64,000 bases of DNA from Colocasia esculenta (Eukaryota; Streptophyta; Magnoliopsida; Alismatales; Araceae), in assembly GCA_014218235.1 (NCBI GenBank), contig CM024753.1, positions 174,630,348-174,694,347 of the forward strand. The letters are read 5' to 3'. The position numbers and the translations under genes are program-made. Positions 20,650 to 33,250 of the stretch are shown here, in pieces (the stretch's first letter is position 1; each line of letters opens with the position of its first letter). The notes beneath the pieces are model-generated. The model made no database searches and had not been told where the DNA came from. It was given only the letters and a program-made list of their open reading frames with translations.

Positions 20650-23600
20650 AGTGAGCTTATGACTTTCTGCTCTGAAGATAATTTGAGATGCTCTCTTGTT
20701 GGAGCCGCCTCTTACTGTAGAGTTGTTGACTCTTTGGAACTGGCTGATTTGAGGGCCGACAGTGACCCATTCACAAAGGTTTGCATTAATTGCTTCTTCA
20801 ATAATGAGAGTTGGTGATAATGATCCACGAACTCCTCTGCTTGCTGGGAGATTGGATTGTCGCAGCTTCTTTTGATATTCTAATCTGTATTGAAAAAGAT
20901 CAATTTTAATTGCTCCATTTTGGCTTTGACTCTGTATCGTCCATAGCCCAGTGATGATGATAATATTCACTCTTTGGATATAGAGCTTGGGATTCTGACT
21001 TGAACCATAGGCTCGTTGTGACACCTTATTTTGCTGGCGCCAAGAATTCCCATATGGATTTTTTTCCTTCCCAGATATGAGTTTTCGACCAATCATGGAG
21101 ATCCAAACAATATCATACATCTCCTTTCACTCTGAAATATATGAGCTGGTTCAAGTATGGAACCAGACTTTGCCTTCTGAGATTGTCAAGTATAAACTTG
21201 GTGCTCTTTGTGCAAATGAGAAACTTATTGTAGAAGATGCACATTTGCATACGATTGACTGGATAAATATGGATTTGAATGCTCCCCCACTGATGACCGA
21301 GGAAGACCAAAAAGATGATGATGCATTATGACATTCACCTAATAGGATCCAGGTTGGCTGGTCCATTTGGTGGTTGTTGAGTATGGGCTGGTTGACCCGA
21401 TGAATACCCAGGTCAATTACTTTTTGAACATCATTTTTGAATCTTATGCAATCTTTGATACTATGACCCATCTTTGATGATACGGGCAGTAATTGGCTAA
21501 TATTTCTGTCGGAGCTCGGTAATCCATCAATCCGATTGAAGGCATAGCCAGAAAAGTGAGAAAGTTTGATGTCAGGGAAAGAATATAACCTTGCCGCTCG
21601 ACAGAGTTGAAGGATGTTCGGATAGCCCCCCATTGAGTCCGCATATGCGACATAGGAGGCGGTTCTGAATATATTTGAGTATGCATAAGTATATTTGCCT
21701 TTGGACTTTCCTCATTATTCTATGTGGATCATGCCTTGATCTTGGTAGAGAATGAGCTCCTGAATTATCTTGAGGAGGATCACCTGAATGACCGTTCTCG
21801 GGATGATTTGAATTTGTTGGAAGTCTCGTCATATCATAGATAGAGGCCCATTGAATGATCTTCCGGACCTCATTTTTGAAGACGTAGTAATCTTCAATTG
21901 CATGCCCCACCATACGGTGATACGGGCAAATTGAGCTGATTGATTTGGCTGACACCTGCCTGCTTCTTTGGTTCTGGCAGTGATATTACTGATTATCGAG
22001 GCAGAGATCAAAGAGCCTCTTAGTATGCTCCTTTTTGGAAGGAATAAGGAGTCTTCATACACCCTTTATGAGATACATGAGCCATTTGTTTGGCTAGAAA
22101 CATCTCAATTTCTGCTAAAACATAATTCCATTGCTCGAACTCTTGATATTTACTTCCAAGAGTTTCTCATTGATTGTTGATGTGAGGCCTCTTCGGCAGA
22201 TAGGGATTGTATCTTTTTGCGGGGAGGTTATTGCATTTCATGCTAAACTCTCTCCACCTCTTGGTAAAGTGGATTGCTGATTCCTCTTTCTGTTGTTTGA
22301 GGGAACATAATTTGGCGAGAGAGATACTTCCCTTTAGCCGTTTAGAGATGGTCTAGAAATTTCTTTTGCAGATCCGCCTAATCAATCAACTGAGTTAGGC
22401 TTGAGTTCTGAATACCTTGAAATGCAACTCTTCAATCAAGGAAGTTGCAAAATATCTGAGGAGATAAGATTTGCCATGGCGAGCTTGCCCAGGCAATAAC
22501 ATAATGTGCCACATATCCAGTGGTGACCCATGTCCATTAAACTTTGATATTTTTGGGACTTTAGGGAATGTTTCTGGCAGCTTCTTGAATTGATGATATA
22601 CTGGATATGGAACAGATTATAGATCTGTCATCTGCATGCCTCACTCTGCTGAGCGAACTATTTGAATAATTTTGTATATCTCATGCCTTTGAATGGGAAT
22701 ACCTTGAATTGTTTCTGTTTGAGGAGGCATAATACTAGACGAGTCAATGATATCCTGACTCGTATTTGAGGAAGAAGACCAGTTGTAGAAAATGCCGGAC
22801 GATTTGCCGGGGCAGACCCATATGGATGCTAAATTTTGATTTTCAGTAGAGACTGCTCTGTAGAATGCTGGAGGCTTGAAGTTGCCATTGCCTCATTTCA
22901 TTTAGAACGCAACCACTTGAGATTGACATTGCTGCATCACTTGGCATTTGTCATCACCTGACATTACTTGGAAATTTTCCTTTGTAGGCAAATCAATGAC
23001 GGCGTTGATATTTGAAGTAGGAGGCCCATCTTCTTTGATTTGAACATTTGTCTCTTTGAAGAAGGGGATTTGAATTCCTTCATGTTGAAAGCCAACACGA
23101 GGGGGAGCTTGACTAGATGTTCCGGCTTGTCTGTCGGGCTGGCGGTTTCTTGTGGCAAATTTGCTTGATGCCTCAGTAGGATATTGGATTGGCTTCTGCG
23201 ATTTGTTCGGCCATTTCGCCAGAGTCATTCAGAGGCATATTATGAGGAGATTATAAGCTTGGGTTTTTCCTCAGCTGCCCAAGTAACACGTCATCTTATT
23301 GACGGACGGGTACTGGCATTAGGAATTGCCCCCAGCCTATCAAGTACTGAGATTCGCTGTATACGATCAGGGATCGATACGCGAGATTTGAATTACTGAT
23401 TTGGATTTTCTTTGACTACTCGGATATTCCCCGAGCCTTGAAGAGTATAACTTGATTTCTTGTATATTCCTTTTCTCTTTTTGTCCATGATAGTGTTTGG
23501 ATTCAGCATGTTGAAAGGGAGCATTTTTTATGTTGCCTCTCTTGCTGAACATTGTTGGTGTATTTGCTTGGATCCTTTTGAGCTTCTGAGCTTCCTTTAT

Positions 23601-23794
23601 GGGATCCCATTTGTTGAACTCGGCAGAGTGCCGAGTCTTTTGCTTGACATCGGCTTCCTTGTTGGAATCTCCTGATTCTCCTTGAAACCACCGCAAAACT
23701 CAGAAGCGGTTTGAGGTTGGGATTGTAGGAATATACCTATCCCGTGGGTGATAGGTTGGTTTCCGTCGAGCTGTACCTGCAGACCTCTGATCAT
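20650..23794 (-). pseudogene. Tat gag, degenerate
   Basis: Gag forms the particle that packages the element's RNA. Readable minus-strand landmarks include an N-terminal stretch starting near 23,794 (MIRGLQVQLDGNQ), and 'FPKVPKISKFNGHGSPLDMW' with 'LKQQKEESAIHFTKRWREF' near 22,250-22,560 (the capsid region of Ty3 gag). Two copies follow of a CPYH..GH.I.D...FKN.V.K.I motif, near 21,850-21,940 and 21,420-21,500, typical of Tat/Ogre gag C-termini. The frame breaks many times. Start and end are approximate. Confidence 0.7.
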
Positions 23795-23999
23795 GATGGA
23801 TTTGCCAGATCTTGAGGTGGCAGCTGATAGCCTTTACTTTCATGATTTTATTTTGTCCTTGTTGTAGAGACAGAAACTATGATTTCGAAGGAATTGTCTG
23901 GACTGAAAAAGTCCAGATTTGGGTTGACTTAGTCTTGCTCAATGGCTACCCCTTCTTTCTTTTTTGGGGTCAAAGGTATGGTATGAGAATTTGGTGGAG

Positions 24000-24570
24000 C
24001 CTACCATTGAGGTTTGGTGGCTACGATTTTGGAATTTCAATTTGGATTTTGGTCTAGCCTACCTTTGTGGCTTACTGGCTATGATTTTGAATTTGGATTT
24101 GAGATAGCCTACCTTTATGGTTTACTGGCTATGGTTTGGAATTTGGATTTGAAATAGCCTACCTTTGTAGTTTACTGGCAATGGTTTTAAATTTGATCTG
24201 GACATGACTTGCCTTGATGGCTTGTTGGTCATGTGCTTGAGTTTGGATTTGGTATAGCCTACCTTTGTGTTTTACTGGCTATGATTTTGAATTTGGATTT
24301 GATATAGCCTACCTTTGTGGTTTACTGGCTATGGCTTGATTTGATTTAGAATAGCCTACCTTTGTGGTTTACTGGCTATGATTCTGAATTTGGATTTGAG
24401 ATAGCCTACCTTTGTGGTTTACTAGCTATGGTTTTGAATTTGATCTGGACATGACTTGCCTTGATGGCTTGTTGGTCATGTGCTTGAGTTTGGATTTGAT
24501 ATAGCCTACCTTTGTGGTTTACTCGCTATGTTTTTGAATTTTGGATTTGGATATAACTTACCTAGGCTCA
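24000..24570. repeat. ~50-60-bp tandem repeat array in the Tat 5' leader
   Basis: About ten units of the form 'atagcctacctttgtggtttactggctatgattttgaatttggatttga', the same family as the array at 9,331-10,590. In element sense it precedes gag. Confidence 0.88.
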
Positions 24571-25479
24571 CAGCCAATAAATGTTGTTGGCCAAAGTTAG
24601 GTTTATCCCCTTTATTAGCATTATCTTTGGAGAGCATTCGGTGCCCCTGTTGATAATATCAGGACGAGCTTTGACATGCCCACAGCTCCTGTGGGTCTTC
24701 CTTGTTGATTTTTGGAGAGAGGCTTTTGAGCAACATCTTCTTCATAGGCCGGAACCACCCCTAGAGAATAAGGGATCCGACTATTGCTGGGAAATCTCCG
24801 AACACGATCGGAGTCGCCAGGTAACCGACTGATGCGGGACAGCAGTGGGGGAGGGGACAGCGAACAGAGAAAGAGAGAGAGAGATGGCGGCAGGAGGAAG
24901 AAGACACGGCTTGGGGATTCCACCCCTGGGAATCCACCCCGCTGGAGGAGACAACAATGGCGGCTGCCCAAAGCTGTCTTCAAATGTTCATTAACTCTCA
25001 AACAGCCTCATACACTTTATTTATAGTGATGGAACCCTAATGGTCCTCACTAAACACCCAAAGACCAAAATAACCCCAAGCCTAAAAAATAGGTCCAAAA
25101 TCGGACCCGAAAATACATAGAAAATAAAAAGAGCACTAATGGACCCCATATGGGCCTTATTACATCAACTAAATGCCCAAATTCATAAAATAAACATGCT
25201 AGTGATCTGAAAGCACGTCGCCAAGCTAAATGGATGCCGTTGTTGCTGCACGTCGCCTCCGTCTTCGATAGACTTGCACCTACTGTCCCAGTCCCAGGCT
25301 CGGATGTCCCCACCACGGACTTTGCATGGTTGTTGACGACGAGCGGTCCATAAGTGACGACCATCTTCAACAGTTTGTGATTTGCCTTCTTGTTTACCTT
25401 CAAGGGAAACATCAGAATTAGGGCTTTCATGAAAAATAGATGTATGTCTCATCCTTTTTACTATGAATGGTGAGAAGAG
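24571..25479 (-). other. Tat 5' untranslated leader
   Basis: This lies between the primer site and the leader repeats. A 126-codon open stretch (24,621-25,001) and two more at 25,050-25,521 have no recognisable motifs. I regard them as non-coding, although a short leader ORF cannot be excluded. Confidence 0.45.
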
Positions 25480-25497
25480 GTCCCCCGGCGTGCCAAT
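25480..25497 (-). other. Primer-binding site of the Tat element
   Basis: On the minus strand the bases right after the LTR read TTGGCACGCCGGGGGA, close to the 'TGGCGCC...CCGGGGA' primer sites of Tat/Athila-type elements. I cannot name the tRNA with confidence. Confidence 0.65.
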
Positions 25498-27845
25498 TGT
25501 TGACACGGGATTTTTCTTCACTCAATTTTATTCATTCATTTCATTTCATTTTGGTTCAAGGTATTCATTCATTTCACATATTTGGATTTTGGTATTTGCA
25601 GGGCGTGCCAATATGTCTAGTAGACAGAAGAAAAAGTCTGCGCGATGCGGAGGGAGGGTTTTGGTGTCCGAGGAACAGACGGGTATTGGTGTCCGAGGAA
25701 CGGACGAGTGTTGGTGTCCGAGGACAGACGGGTGTTGGTGTCCGAGGAACGGACGGGTGCGCCAATTTTAATATGAACTTCTTTGATTCCGTTCTTTTTC
25801 ATCAACAGGCGATCAGGTAGCGTGTGCTGGACCTCTGCCTCCAACGATCGGAATCGATGTTACATTTACATCGAGTTAAAAGCCCTTGGTGTTTTTGGCA
25901 CCAGCTTTAACCCGAATACCATTCATAGCAAGGATGAAACGTATATGTAGAGAAATTTAGAAAGTCCTAACATGATGTTTTTCTTTCTTTTTTTTATTGA
26001 CAAAAAGTATTTTTATTCTTTGAAATGGCAGGACTCTCCCCCCCCCCTTTTTTTTAAGTGTGAAATATGATTTTTTAAAAGAAACGGGTGTATACCCGTA
26101 AACCCGTTTGAGGTTCAAAATATGCTTTTGATTTGAAATTTTGTTTGAATGAGTATACACCGCAGATTGTTTCTGGGCTTCGGGCATATTGAGAATTCGG
26201 GCAGCACTTCTACATGGACAGAACTGCTGTGTGGATTTATAGTATAACTTTGATTGTGAATTATGAAATTTCATGGTATATTGTTTTGGGGCAAGCCTCC
26301 CTTTGAACAGAGCTTCTTTTCTTCTTCCTTTTTTTGTCTGCATGGTCATGATTTTGCAGTCATATGGAGACATCTCTGTGAGGGTCCTTGTCACAACGGA
26401 GTTTCTCTCCGAGAACTTATCTATATGGATACAATTCTGCTGTGAATATGTGGATGTATTTCTGACGGGATTTCTGCTTGATCAGATGTATGTATATATT
26501 TCCTGCAGAATCTCTACTTAGACAGAGTTTTCTTTTGTATATGAGTGCAGAGTTGTAAAGTTTGTTGTTTTTTGAGGCAGAACCCCTGCTTAGACAAAAC
26601 GTCTTCAAGGAAGATTATACGAATATGCTTTTGGGGAGAACCTTTGCTTAAGCAAAATTCCTTCTGAGAGACATATGCGTATATTATTAATTGTCATCTT
26701 ATGAATATATTTTCGAGCGGTATCTCCGTTTGAACAGAGTTTCCGTCACGAGAGGTATTCTACCGAGGCAAAGTCTCCTTTGGGATATATATCATATGAA
26801 TTCAAACTTATGATTATACGAAGATGTTCTCAGGCGGAATCTTTACTTAGCAGAGTCCCCTTTAAGAGTATATCCACATAAATATGGGTTCGTAATTATA
26901 TGGATATGTTCTTAGGCAAAGATTTTACTCAAACGGAAATCCTGCTAAGAAACATGCGTATAAACGCAAAGTTGCAATTTTTATGAATATGTTCCCGAGC
27001 TATATTCCTGCTAAGGCAGGAGCTCCTCAGAGTTTCTTCTGAGAAAGGTGTCTCTGCTCGGGCAGAGTTTCCTTTAACGAACACATACATATGAATGCAA
27101 ATTTGCGAAATACGGGTATGTTCTTAGGCAGAATCTCCACTGGGCAAGTCTCCTCTAAGAAACATATGCATATAAATACGAGTCTGTGGTTACATGGACA
27201 TGTTTCTTCAGAAGGAACTTTGTCATGGGCAGAGTTTCCTCCCGAGAAAGCATATATGTATAAGTGCAAATTTGAGGCTTATGGATATGTCCTTAGTCGG
27301 AATCTCCACTTGGGCAGAGTTTCCCCTAGGAACATATACATAAAAACACAAATTTGCGAATATACGAATATGTTCTCGAGTAGAATCTCCACTTGGGCAG
27401 AGTCTCCCCTAAGAAACACATACATATAAACACAAACACACCATCCCAGAGACTTAGCACTCGATGGGAGGTGGCACATATGCGTCTGGATGCGTAGCAT
27501 TCAGAGCATGAATTACAAGGTATTTAAATACCATATATCCATGTATGGACGTATTTAAACCCTATAGCCCATGGGGGCCGATGCCTTATTACGGACTTAA
27601 GAAGAGAGAATTGCCGATGCCGCCGTATGGAGACGATCTCTCGATTTCTCACTCTGCTCCGAGTAGGGAAGGGAGTTTGATACCTCACACACACAAGAGG
27701 GGAGGTTGAGGAAGAGATGGGAATTTGGAAATTTGGGAACTTTTCTATTTTTTGAGTATTTTCAGAAAACAGTGGGACAACACTTTGCTAGGGGAGAGGG
27801 TTGTAGCTCCCTTGGGCTCACCTCCTTGAATGAGGGGATTGGGGG

Positions 27846-27853
27846 CTTTTATA
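27846..27853 (-). promoter_or_regulatory. TATA box of the promoter-bearing Tat LTR
   Basis: CCTATAAAAGCC on the minus strand, about 40 bp downstream in sense of the last hairpin unit. Confidence 0.62.
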
Positions 27854-27890
27854 GGGGAAGGCCCCCCTTACATGTGTGGGAGTGGGGCTC

Positions 27891-28338
27891 CCTTAACGAT
27901 GGGACTCCCATCGGTTAGAGGGAAATTCCCTTTAACCGATGGGGTACCATCGGTTAGAGGGAAAAACCCCTCAACCGATGGTAGTCCCATCGGTTAGGGG
28001 AAAAATCCCCTTAACCAATGGTAGTTCTATCGGTTGGGGGTTTTAAAAGGGGAATCCCCCTTAACCGATGGTACTTCCATCGGTTGAAGGGGAATTTCCC
28101 CTCAACCGATGGACTTCCATCGGTTGAAGGAAAAATCCCCTTAACCGATGGTAGTCCCATCGGTTAGGGGATTTAAGGGAGGTCCCCTTTAACCGATGGT
28201 ACTCCCATCGGTTAAAGGGGAATTTCCCCTCAACCGATGGTACTACCATCAGTTGGAGGGATTTATCCCTCCAACCGATGGTGCTTCCATCGGTTGGGGG
28301 AAAAATCCCCTTAACCAATGGTAGCCCCATCGGTTAAG
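27891..28338. repeat. Array of AACCGATGG...CCATCGGTT hairpins (right LTR)
   Basis: About eleven units, the complete version of the array at 5,355-5,745. Most stems are perfect. A few carry a single change (AACCAATGG, CCATCAGTT). Confidence 0.92.
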
Positions 28339-28567
28339 GGGATTTAAGGGAGGAGGGGATTTCTGGGAATGGGGAATTGGCACAACAAATTTTTTGTGTC
28401 CACAGCACTCACAAGAGACACATAGGATATATCTTTGAAAGTCAACATGGCAATTGGTCAAGGCAGGGTAAGTTTTTAAAACTGTCTCAGCTGAATGAGA
28501 GGGAAAGGGAAGATCACTTAAACCCTAAGTTAGGCTGACCTACAATACCACTAGGGCAGTCTTATTC

Positions 28568-28630
28568 ATATATATATATATATAATATATATATATATTA
28601 TATATTATATAATATATAATATATATATCC
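28568..28630. repeat. (AT)n microsatellite
   Basis: Interrupted TA dinucleotide run of about 60 bp. Confidence 0.92.
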
Positions 28631-28639
28631 TGGACCAGG

Positions 28640-29910
28640 CAATTAGCCTTATTCAGTGGATTCAAGCCTCAAAAAGGAAGGGGTTTAATTCAAAGAACAC
28701 AAACTCAGATATCGGACCAAATATATACTATTTAGGGTGGTTTTCAGCCAATCCTGGGAGTCCTGCCTCTCTTCATAGAACTTTGAAAGGGTGAATTGAG
28801 GTTGGCTTATGGGTCATTCACAGACTTAAGAATGAAAAGCTCATATTATGGCAATGAGATTGGTCAACAGTCCTTGATGTTGAGAGATATTCTGTATATT
28901 AATGAATCTAAGCCATCAAACAAGTTCATTATCATACTTGTGTAGTCCGGGAGACAAACATGAAGCTGTAGGAGAAGTTGATCCAAAACAACATTCAATT
29001 GACAACTCCCAATTACACAGTTTAAGGGTGACAGGAGAGTAGGAGTGAAGTGTTGAATATTGAATAAGCAAAGAAAGGAAGATGGACTAGTGAAATTTAT
29101 ATCTAGAAGAAAACAACAATTCCTCACTAAATCTTCACCAAAATCTTTCAAATACTTGCAATAGAAGCTTAACAGTTACTAGTTTAAGACATGGCTTGCC
29201 GTGGCGAATCGGATTGGCCCGATTCGCCCAAATCGGGGCGAATCATGGAAAACCCGATCTTGATTCCATCGATTCGGTCCGATTCGCCCCATATATATAA
29301 TAATATTATATCATATTTGTAATATATATTATACATTATAAATATGATATATATGATATATAATATATATTATACCATGCGAATCGATCCGATTCGGGTC
29401 GATTCGGGGCGAATCAGGAGAAACCCGATTCGCCTCCCGATTCCGATCTGGCAAACCATGGTTTAAGCCTTTAAGAGTCTACTGCTCAATTTGCAGCATA
29501 AACATTCTACAACACCTTTCTTGAATTCACATCCATACATATTCTTCAGATCATTGGTGAAGATAATTGGTCTTCAATATGCATGAGGACAATGATTGAA
29601 CAGATGGCCTTTCCACCTAGACAGACCAGGTGACAATAGAGTTCCACCTTTGACATGCATATCCATGCTACATAAGATTGAACATAAAGTGTAAACCAAC
29701 CCTTTGTCAGAACTTTCATATTCATGAAACATGCAGCTGATTCCTACAACACGAAACTACAGCATCTTATATTCGTCAACAGATATGTTGACAGTTTTAT
29801 GTAACTTTGTGGCAGCAGCTCAGTTAAAGAATGAAACCAGGGATCAGAAGATGTTCAGTGGTGCACTGGAAACCTTCCCCAATTTCAATTTGCTTGTTTC
29901 AAATTTAGTT
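28640..29910. repeat. Diverged direct repeat, copy A
   Basis: Collinear matches to 32,440-33,250 include 'ttcaaagaacacaaactcagatatcggacc' versus 'ttcaaagaacaaagatcgagaaatttggcc' and 'ctcactaaatcttcac' versus 'tcactagatcttcac'. Another is 'acctttgacatgcatatccatgctacataagattgaacat' versus its counterpart at ~33,030. A small hAT-type element (29,190-29,460) lies inside this copy only. No coding region is recognised. Confidence 0.65.
29190..29460. mobile_element. Small hAT-type MITE, 271 bp, with TSD
   Basis: Ends CATGGCTTGCC and (complement) CATGGTTTGCC. Flanks GTTTAAGA (29,182-29,189) and GTTTAAGC (29,461-29,468) match at 7 of 8. GAATCGG/CCGATTC-rich ends surround an AT core containing 'attatacattataaatatgatatat', shared with the element at 57,626-57,981. 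Confidence 0.88.
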
Positions 29911-29949
29911 GATATATCATATTATACATACATCTATAAACAAAATTAA

Positions 29950-32440
29950 CTTCTTGACAAAAGTTCATTTTACTTCTAAATTTTGACTAATAAAAAGATC
30001 ATTCACTTCCAGTCCCCAACTTGCCAGTGCAGGGTGTACCTTAGGAAACATTGGATTTGCAGTGGCCAGAAATAGTCGAGTCTGCTTCACCGTCCAATCT
30101 ATGCACTTTCGAGATTTGTAACCAGGGAAACGTCGCGAAGGACCTACAAAGGGAACAAGTAATCATGGGACCCCAAGTGTCGTATTGGGAGAAGACCCTC
30201 TGATGCTTTAGTTAGTGAGAGGCGATAGAATGAGGGCAATAGGGAGACCAATCGAGAGTTGAGTGCTCGAGGGTGCGGGTGTAGGAGTTCGAGGAAGCCT
30301 AGTGGTGATAGATGAAAACTGAAAGATAGAAGTCTGTCGCCAGATGCTCAAGGGAAAGAGTGAAACAGTCGGTCAAGGAAGTGTGTGGATTGGTTGTAGA
30401 AGGGGAAAAGGATAGAGTAGGTGTGAGGGTTCTGATAACCTCACGCAAGACTTTGAAGACTCAATAAGCTACCAATCGAGGGATGACTGACAAGGGCGAG
30501 AAGAAGCTCCAACAATCCTAGAAGTGCTCGGAACCTTCAGCGAGATAGTCGAGGAAGACTCTAACTCAATCACTCTACCCTTCCTCACCATCCCAAGATT
30601 TGACGGGTGCAAGGGTCTTACTCGAGATGGAGGCATCCATAATGGCAAAAGGACATAGAGACAACGGGTGAGGTCTTAATGGCACGAGATAAGTGGATAT
30701 CCTCCATAGTCAGGCTAAGAGCAAATTTAAAGGGACTCAAGGGCGGGATGGATCGCATCCACACTCTTAATGTCGCATCCTGAAACCCATACCATCCTGA
30801 TCCATGAGAAGTGACCATCTGCAAATCGACACGTTGTCTCTACCGCTGACCTCTTGTTGATGTGGCAATCTACGCCAGACAATCATCATTTGCCCTAGCC
30901 AATGATCGCATGTCATCCCAACACCTCGATGACATGTTGTTGCCTTGTTCCCTGCCAAAAGGGGCAAAACACCCACAGCACTAGATCATTGATCAACTGT
31001 AGGGTCAGGCACTAAGCCGCGTTGAATGAATCCAAACTCGTCGACGATCAACCCTATGTTGTCGATGAAAACCGTCCTTCCTAAAATAATTTCTTCCAGG
31101 CACCGACATTCTCATGCTCGAGAGTGGGGGGCAAGTAAGGAGGAAGAATGTGATCATAGCTCACCAGAGCTCAATTTCTCATGACAAGCCCATTGAGGAG
31201 GAAGAATGTGGCTAGAGCCCACCAGAGCCTAGTTCCTCATGACAGCCCCATAGAGGAGGGTGAACATGGCTAGAGCACACCATATCCCAATTCTGCACGC
31301 GAAGCCTATTGAGAAAGGAGAATATAGCCAAAGCCCACTAGACCCAATTTCTCAGACCCGTAAGGCCCCTGTCAGTTCAATTCCAAACAATGGATTTTTT
31401 CCCAACCAGAACCATTAGCCCACTGAGCAATCTCCAATCACTGAAGGTGAATCCTCAAGACTACAAGCCCTACAGATAGGCATGGCTGCGGCAAGGTCTA
31501 TTCCTATGACTCCAGATTATGGTGACGGCTGCAAAGCATACCCCTATAACCCCAAAGCATGACGATGGAAACAAGGCAGGTCCCTACAGCTCCAAGGCAT
31601 GGTAACAGCAACGAGGCACCCCCCCACACCCAACAGGCGCAATCAGAAGTCGTGCTGGCCATACCTATGACCATTCCACCCACACCGAAGTCCCTAACTA
31701 CTCCTAGTGCCATGCCGCATAGAACAAGAAGGAAATGGTGGAGGACAACAAGTACCCCGAACGACGCTTATACCAAGATTGATGGAGACTACATGTGGGA
31801 CAGTGGGAGGACTTTTTCGGTGGGCTCTCTCAGACACCTACACCTAAGCACTCAACTCACAACTTGTCTCCCTACTACCCTCATTCTCCCACCTCCCACT
31901 GACTTAAGCATTGGATGGTCTTTCCCTGGGACAACACCTGAGGCCCCCTGATTGCTTGTTCCCTTTGCAGGTCCTCTGCGATGTTTCCCCAATTCAAATC
32001 TCAAAAGTGCATAAATCAAACAATGAAGTGGACTCGACCATTTTCCAACATCTATATCGCATTCATTTCGGGAGAAGAAACCATGAGGAAACTCCAATTC
32101 AACAATGACCAACATAAATGCAAAGGAAAAGCTAAAGCAGTTGTTCCTACCGGAAGCATTGGACTCTACACCAGAAAGACAGAAATGAACTCTATCCGAA
32201 AAGAAGACTGTCAAGAAACATAGGTACCTGAAAATAGTTTTTTTTTCTCACCAAATGTGGTGCCAATCTCCAAGTAATAAGGGAGGAAGGTTATATTTCT
32301 TTATCAACGCTCATGGAGACCACATTTAAAGGCCATAAACCAAGATCCCAGAGCCGGGCTAAGGTTTAAAGCAGATTGATGTGAGGCTATAAGCCCATTA
32401 ATTTAATGAAAAATAAAGATAATTCATAACTCCAACATTA
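29950..32440. other. Unassigned DNA between the two direct-repeat copies
   Basis: Balanced base composition with short open frames on both strands (for example 30,618-30,976 minus, 31,559-31,951 plus and 31,852-32,214 minus). No domain I recognise. It contains two short tandem arrays near 31,137-31,355 and 31,490-31,620. It may be a degenerate mobile element inserted between the repeats. Confidence 0.35.
31137..31355. repeat. ~60-bp tandem repeat
   Basis: About four diverged units of a 'gaggaagaatgtggctagagcccaccagagcctagttcctcatgac' type sequence. A second, ~48-bp repeat follows at about 31,490-31,620. Confidence 0.7.
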
Positions 32441-33250
32441 ATTTAGCCTATTACACCAAAAATTGAGCCAGTCCTGATTTATATTTAGACAAGTCGGGAA
32501 AGGGGGGAGCTTAGTTCAAAGAACAAAGATCGAGAAATTTGGCCAATCATATAAAATTTAGGTTACCCGTCAAGCCTAGAGCTCCTAGCTGCCCCCGGCA
32601 AATTCTTAACAGCCTAAAGCAGATTGTGAACCAAACTTCATCATCATCATCAAAGCCTTATCCCATTAATGTGAACCAAACTTATTATTGTTAAATCCAT
32701 GGTTCAAGGGACATGAAGATGAGGAGGTGAAAGAATCAACATGTTGAAGGAGGCATAGGTAAATGAAGACAATAGATGAGCTACCTTCCTAAAAAAACAA
32801 CTTCATCACTAGATCTTCACTGAGCTAGTGAGCTCCTTCAGTTATTCGTAGGATGCCAATTGTTAGTATAAGGATTTAGTTTGTGTTGATTTATAGAGCT
32901 TAATTTCTAGAAGATAAAACCATAACCTTCTGAACTTTATACGGAAGGACAGTGCTTCACCTGCGGGTTTGTCTCCATTCCACAACCCAGGCAGTCAACT
33001 TCCCTATGTTACAGTAGCTGACAATAGACTTCTACCTTTGACATTCATATTGATGCTGCAGAAAATTGAGCATACACTTGAAATTCTCACATTGATGAAA
33101 AATGGTAAGCAATTGATTTTTATAACATCAAGCTTCAGCAATCTATGATACAAAGCTACCAACATGTTTCACGTAATCTTGATGCAGCAATACAGTAGCA
33201 TAATGTAGCCAACGAACAGAGATCAGCAAATGTTCAATGTCAAGTATCTG
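32440..33250. repeat. Diverged direct repeat, copy B
   Basis: Shorter partner of 28,640-29,910, in the same orientation and just inside the putative intron 1 of the PXA-like gene. Confidence 0.62.

Larger units (their letters stand above)
2951..28404 (-). mobile_element. 25.4-kb Ty3/gypsy element, Tat lineage (LTR to LTR)
   Basis: Two very similar ~2.9-kb direct repeats (2,951-5,811 and 25,498-28,404) begin TGTTGACAC and end GTGTCCACA on the plus strand. They are flanked by GCACC (2,946-2,950) and GCACT (28,405-28,409), a 5-bp target duplication with one mismatch. The minus orientation follows from the primer site beside the right LTR, the purine tract beside the left LTR, and minus-strand gag, protease, RNase H and integrase. 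Long LTRs, a second RNase H before the integrase and a repeat-rich 3' region fit the Tat (Ogre/Retand-like) lineage. Removing the two nested DNA transposons leaves about 19.6 kb. The RT catalytic core is missing, so this copy is non-autonomous. Confidence 0.9.
25498..28404 (-). repeat. Right LTR of the Tat element (5' LTR in sense)
   Basis: This is the partner of 2,951-5,811. It holds the same blocks: the ~27-bp repeat (25,660-25,765), the ~85-bp array (26,380-27,425), the TATA box (27,846-27,853) and the hairpin array (27,891-28,338). In sense this is the LTR that would drive transcription. Confidence 0.92.
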
